From NCBI RefSeq assembly GCF_019635455.1, contig NZ_JAHBZJ010000006.1, forward strand, positions 1 through 64,000: DNA of 64,000 nucleotides, in the 5' to 3' direction. Origin of the DNA: Sphingomonas sp. (GTDB lineage: Bacteria > Pseudomonadota > Alphaproteobacteria > Sphingomonadales > Sphingomonadaceae). This document shows, piece after piece, positions 61,663 through 64,000 of the stretch. Each line of letters starts with the position of its first letter. The first letter of the stretch is position 1. A program made the translations under genes and the position numbers. The notes beneath the pieces are model-generated. The model ran no database searches and was not told the DNA's origin. It saw only the letters and a list, made by a program, of their open reading frames with translations.

Positions 61663-64000
61663 TCAGAAGTGGAACGTCACCGACCCGCGATAGGTCTGTG
61701 CCGACAGGTCGCTGCGCGACACCGTCGTATCCGCCGCAATCGACAGATCGACCGATCCGGTCTTCATCGTCAGACCGCCGCTGATCTCGCCCCAATCCTT
61801 GTCCTGGCCGTTCAGCGCGAAGCGCGTGCCGCCACCGATCCCGCCAACCAGATTGGCGCCCACGCTGTTCGGCTGGTCCTGGAACTCATGGACATAGGTG
61901 CCGGTCAGGAACGGGCGAACGCCGCCGCTCTTGGTGCTGAGCGTCAGGCCGGCGCGGCCCTGGAGGCTGGTGTATTTCGGCCGCTGCACGTTGAGCGCCA
62001 TCGGGCCACCGGTCTCCAGCGCGCTGCCAAAGCCGATCTGGGTCGCCCGGGCCGCCACGCGCGGTGCGATGGAGAAGGTTTCGCTGCCCAGATCCGCGCC
62101 GATGCCGACCTCGGAGCTGATGACCAGCGCGTTGTCCTTCGCCGCGAGCGTGTAGGGCGTGCCGAGGAAATTGACGACGCGCTTGCTGTTCGCACCCACC
62201 GCGCCGGCGGTCAGCTGCGCATCGACGGTCAGCCCGCCCATCATGCTCTTCGCATACAACGTACCCTGCAACGAACTGCTCTTCACCGTCTGGCCGGGCA
62301 ACGAAGCGGTGCCGTCGAGATCCGAATAGTTGAACGCGAAGCCGATAAATCCGTTTTCGCCGGTCGCGACCTCGATGCCGCCGCCGACATACCAGCCATT
62401 GAAGCTATCGCGCCCGCCGACACCGGTCATCGCCGCGCCGTCGCCGGTGAGATAGCCGCCGGACACGAACGCGCTGACGTCTTCGGGCAACGCGCCTTCC
62501 TGGACCATCGACGGCTGCGTCATGTCGGTCTTCACATTGGTCGCGAAGGACGACAGCCCGACCGCGGCGACCTGCACCGGCTGGCCGTAACGGGCCAGCG
62601 TGCCGCCCATATCCCTGGGATCCAGGCTCTGCATGCGGTTGCGGATGAAGGTCGCGTTCGAATCGACCGCCGCGATGCCGAGCGTCTGTACGGTCGATTC
62701 GACCGCGGGCGCCAGGCCGTTCAGCGTCGACAGGATGGTCGATGCGTTTTGCAGGTCGAGCGGGCCGTACAGCCCGTCATAGCTGCTGGCGCGGCTGCGG
62801 TTCTGATCGAGCAGCTGCGCATAGGCATAGGCGATCGGGTTCGAAGGCGAGACCACGTTCGTATAGCTGCCCGCCGCGATGTTCAGCACCACCGCGTTGG
62901 TGGTGTAGCTGAGCGTCGGCGTCAGGATCGCGCTGATCGCGCTCGGCGTCGCGAAGGTGCCGGAGCGGCCACCCTCCGCGCTCAGGATCGTGTAGCTCTG
63001 GCCCGCGCGCAGCGCCGAGGTGTACGAAATCTGCAACACGCCACCGACGCTGGCGACGCCGCTCGTGCCATTCACCTTCTTCACCGCGATCAGGTCCGAT
63101 GCGCCGTTCGCCAGGTTGACGATATAGCCGGTACCCGATCCCAGGACGAGGTTGCCGTTGAACGTCAGCGTGCCGACCGTGGTCGAAGTGCCGGGCGAGA
63201 TGACGCCCGCGACGTTGGTCACATAGGGCGCGTTGATCTGGCCGGTGCCGCTCAGGCCGCCGGCGACGATCATGTAATCGCCCTTGCTGGTCAGCTGGCC
63301 ATCGACGCGCATCGTGCCGGTAATCTGGCTGACGTTCATCAGGCTGGTCAGCGACCCGGCCGAGGTGATGGTCAGCCCCGCGCCGGCGCCGTTCAGCGTC
63401 AGGTTGTCGATCGTCACCGCGCTCGACAGCGTCGTGGTGCCGGTCGCCGACAGCGTCACGTCGAAATATTGCGCCGCGACGCCGGTGGCGCGGTTGCCGT
63501 CCGAGTTGTTGGGGACGAAGTTGGTCGCGCCCGGCAGCCCGTTGGTCAGCGTCGCGGTCGGCAGTGCCTGGGCCGTCACGCTGCCATCGGCCTGCGCGCT
63601 GGGGTCCTCGACCTTGGCGAAGAGCGAGGTGCCGACGCTGGCCGCAGCGTCGGTCGCCGATCCGTCGGCGATCGCGGTGCTGGCAAGGTCGAGCGTATCG
63701 ACGCCGACGGTCAGGCCGCCGCCATTGGTGTCGCCGATATCGCCGGTTCCCTTCGGCCGGACCTCGACGATTTCCTGGCCGGTGGCGGTGTCATAGCAAT
63801 CGCTGACCCCGCCCGACTGGAAGCAGATCTGGCCGAACTGGCCGCTGGTATCGACCGTGGTGCCGCCCGGATTGGTCGGCACGCCGTTGACCAGATTGCC
63901 GCCCGACAGGACATAGTAATTGGGATCGACCTTGCTCACCCAATGGGTCGGGTCGGTCCAGCTGCCGTCGCCGGCGACGGCGCCGACATAGTGATAGGGA
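61663..64000 (-). CDS. autotransporter (type Va), N-terminus beyond the window
   Basis: At least 779 residues; the frame is open to the right edge and reads GDGSWTDPTHWVS just inside it, so the true start and signal peptide are outside. The passenger is beta-helical, with TLTFNGNLVLGSGTGYIV and repeats of Gly/Asn/Thr-rich strands. The last 280 residues form the autotransporter barrel (FVSGGYLTGDGAAMTG, GWYVGGGIEVATGENGF) ending YRGSVTFHF with terminal Phe. It carries the passenger to the cell surface; adhesin or enzyme role unknown. Confidence 0.9.
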   Translation of the reverse strand, partial: PYHYVGAVAGDGSWTDPTHWVSKVDPNYYVLSGGNLVNGVPTNPGGTTVDTSGQFGQICFQSGGVSDCYDTATGQEIVEVRPKGTGDIGDTNGGGLTVGVDTLDLASTAIADGSATDAAASVGTSLFAKVEDPSAQADGSVTAQALPTATLTNGLPGATNFVPNNSDGNRATGVAAQYFDVTLSATGTTTLSSAVTIDNLTLNGAGAGLTITSAGSLTSLMNVSQITGTMRVDGQLTSKGDYMIVAGGLSGTGQINAPYVTNVAGVISPGTSTTVGTLTFNGNLVLGSGTGYIVNLANGASDLIAVKKVNGTSGVASVGGVLQISYTSALRAGQSYTILSAEGGRSGTFATPSAISAILTPTLSYTTNAVVLNIAAGSYTNVVSPSNPIAYAYAQLLDQNRSRASSYDGLYGPLDLQNASTILSTLNGLAPAVESTVQTLGIAAVDSNATFIRNRMQSLDPRDMGGTLARYGQPVQVAAVGLSSFATNVKTDMTQPSMVQEGALPEDVSAFVSGGYLTGDGAAMTGVGGRDSFNGWYVGGGIEVATGENGFIGFAFNYSDLDGTASLPGQTVKSSSLQGTLYAKSMMGGLTVDAQLTAGAVGANSKRVVNFLGTPYTLAAKDNALVISSEVGIGADLGSETFSIAPRVAARATQIGFGSALETGGPMALNVQRPKYTSLQGRAGLTLSTKSGGVRPFLTGTYVHEFQDQPNSVGANLVGGIGGGTRFALNGQDKDWGEISGGLTMKTGSVDLSIAADTTVSRSDLSAQTYRGSVTFHF

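Overview
The window is a single stretch of high-GC, gene-dense chromosome. The gene families point to an alphaproteobacterium of the Sphingomonadaceae, with a Sphingomonas-like genus as the best guess. Pointers are the TonB-dependent receptors of the Caulobacter/Xanthomonas type, a CpdR regulator, an HWE-kinase bacteriophytochrome, many secreted amidohydrolases, and an intergenic palindromic repeat (TTCCTGCGAAAGCGGGAA) that I associate with this family. No phage, transposase, CRISPR array or plasmid function was seen. This is inferred from families, not from a database match.

Layout. 1-107: end of an initiator tRNA-Met gene and its terminator. 0.16-1.4 kb: a threonine-synthase-like enzyme. 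1.4-14 kb: a maltodextrin/starch utilisation locus. A LacI regulator and sugar permease are transcribed leftward. A TonB-dependent receptor, flavin-dependent halogenase, two GH13 enzymes and a GH97 enzyme run rightward, with a 12-bp palindromic operator in the divergent promoter. 14-17 kb: rhodanese, amino-acid permease and methylthioadenosine phosphorylase. 17-20 kb: heme oxygenase and bacteriophytochrome. 20-25.2 kb: RhlE helicase with a coupled DUF1289 protein, a secreted Cys-containing protein, a D-2-hydroxyacid dehydrogenase, a SapC-family protein and a cytochrome b561. 25.2-25.4 kb: a probable stand-alone small RNA. 25.4-27 kb: an N-formylglutamate amidohydrolase-like gene, cpdR and tRNA-Val.

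27-49.4 kb is the most unusual part. A leftward block holds a secreted beta-propeller/amidohydrolase fusion, an MHS-type transporter, proC, two secreted amidohydrolases and a PaiB-like FMN protein. It faces a divergent MocR regulator followed by a small secreted protein, a YtcJ-like amidohydrolase, a TonB-dependent receptor, a PepSY membrane protein and two outer-membrane porins. A repeated site, GC(A)TTGGACCCCC with a second TGG half-site two helical turns downstream, lies in the mocR/paiB divergent promoter, before the receptor and before the PepSY gene. It is the likely operator of the MocR protein and suggests one regulon for uptake and hydrolysis of an amide- or peptide-like compound.

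49.5-54.8 kb: aldehyde dehydrogenase, then a Mo-hydroxylase with separate Fe-S, Mo and diheme cytochrome c subunits. 54.9-59.6 kb: valine-degradation genes (mmsA, acyl-CoA dehydrogenase, 3-hydroxyisobutyryl-CoA hydrolase, enoyl-CoA hydratase). 59.7-61.6 kb: a small disordered protein, a lipid-kinase-like protein and a metallophosphoesterase. 61.7-64 kb: an autotransporter whose N-terminus lies beyond the right edge.

There is no gene-free stretch over 300 bases except 26740-27064, which holds the tRNA-Val gene with its promoter and terminator.
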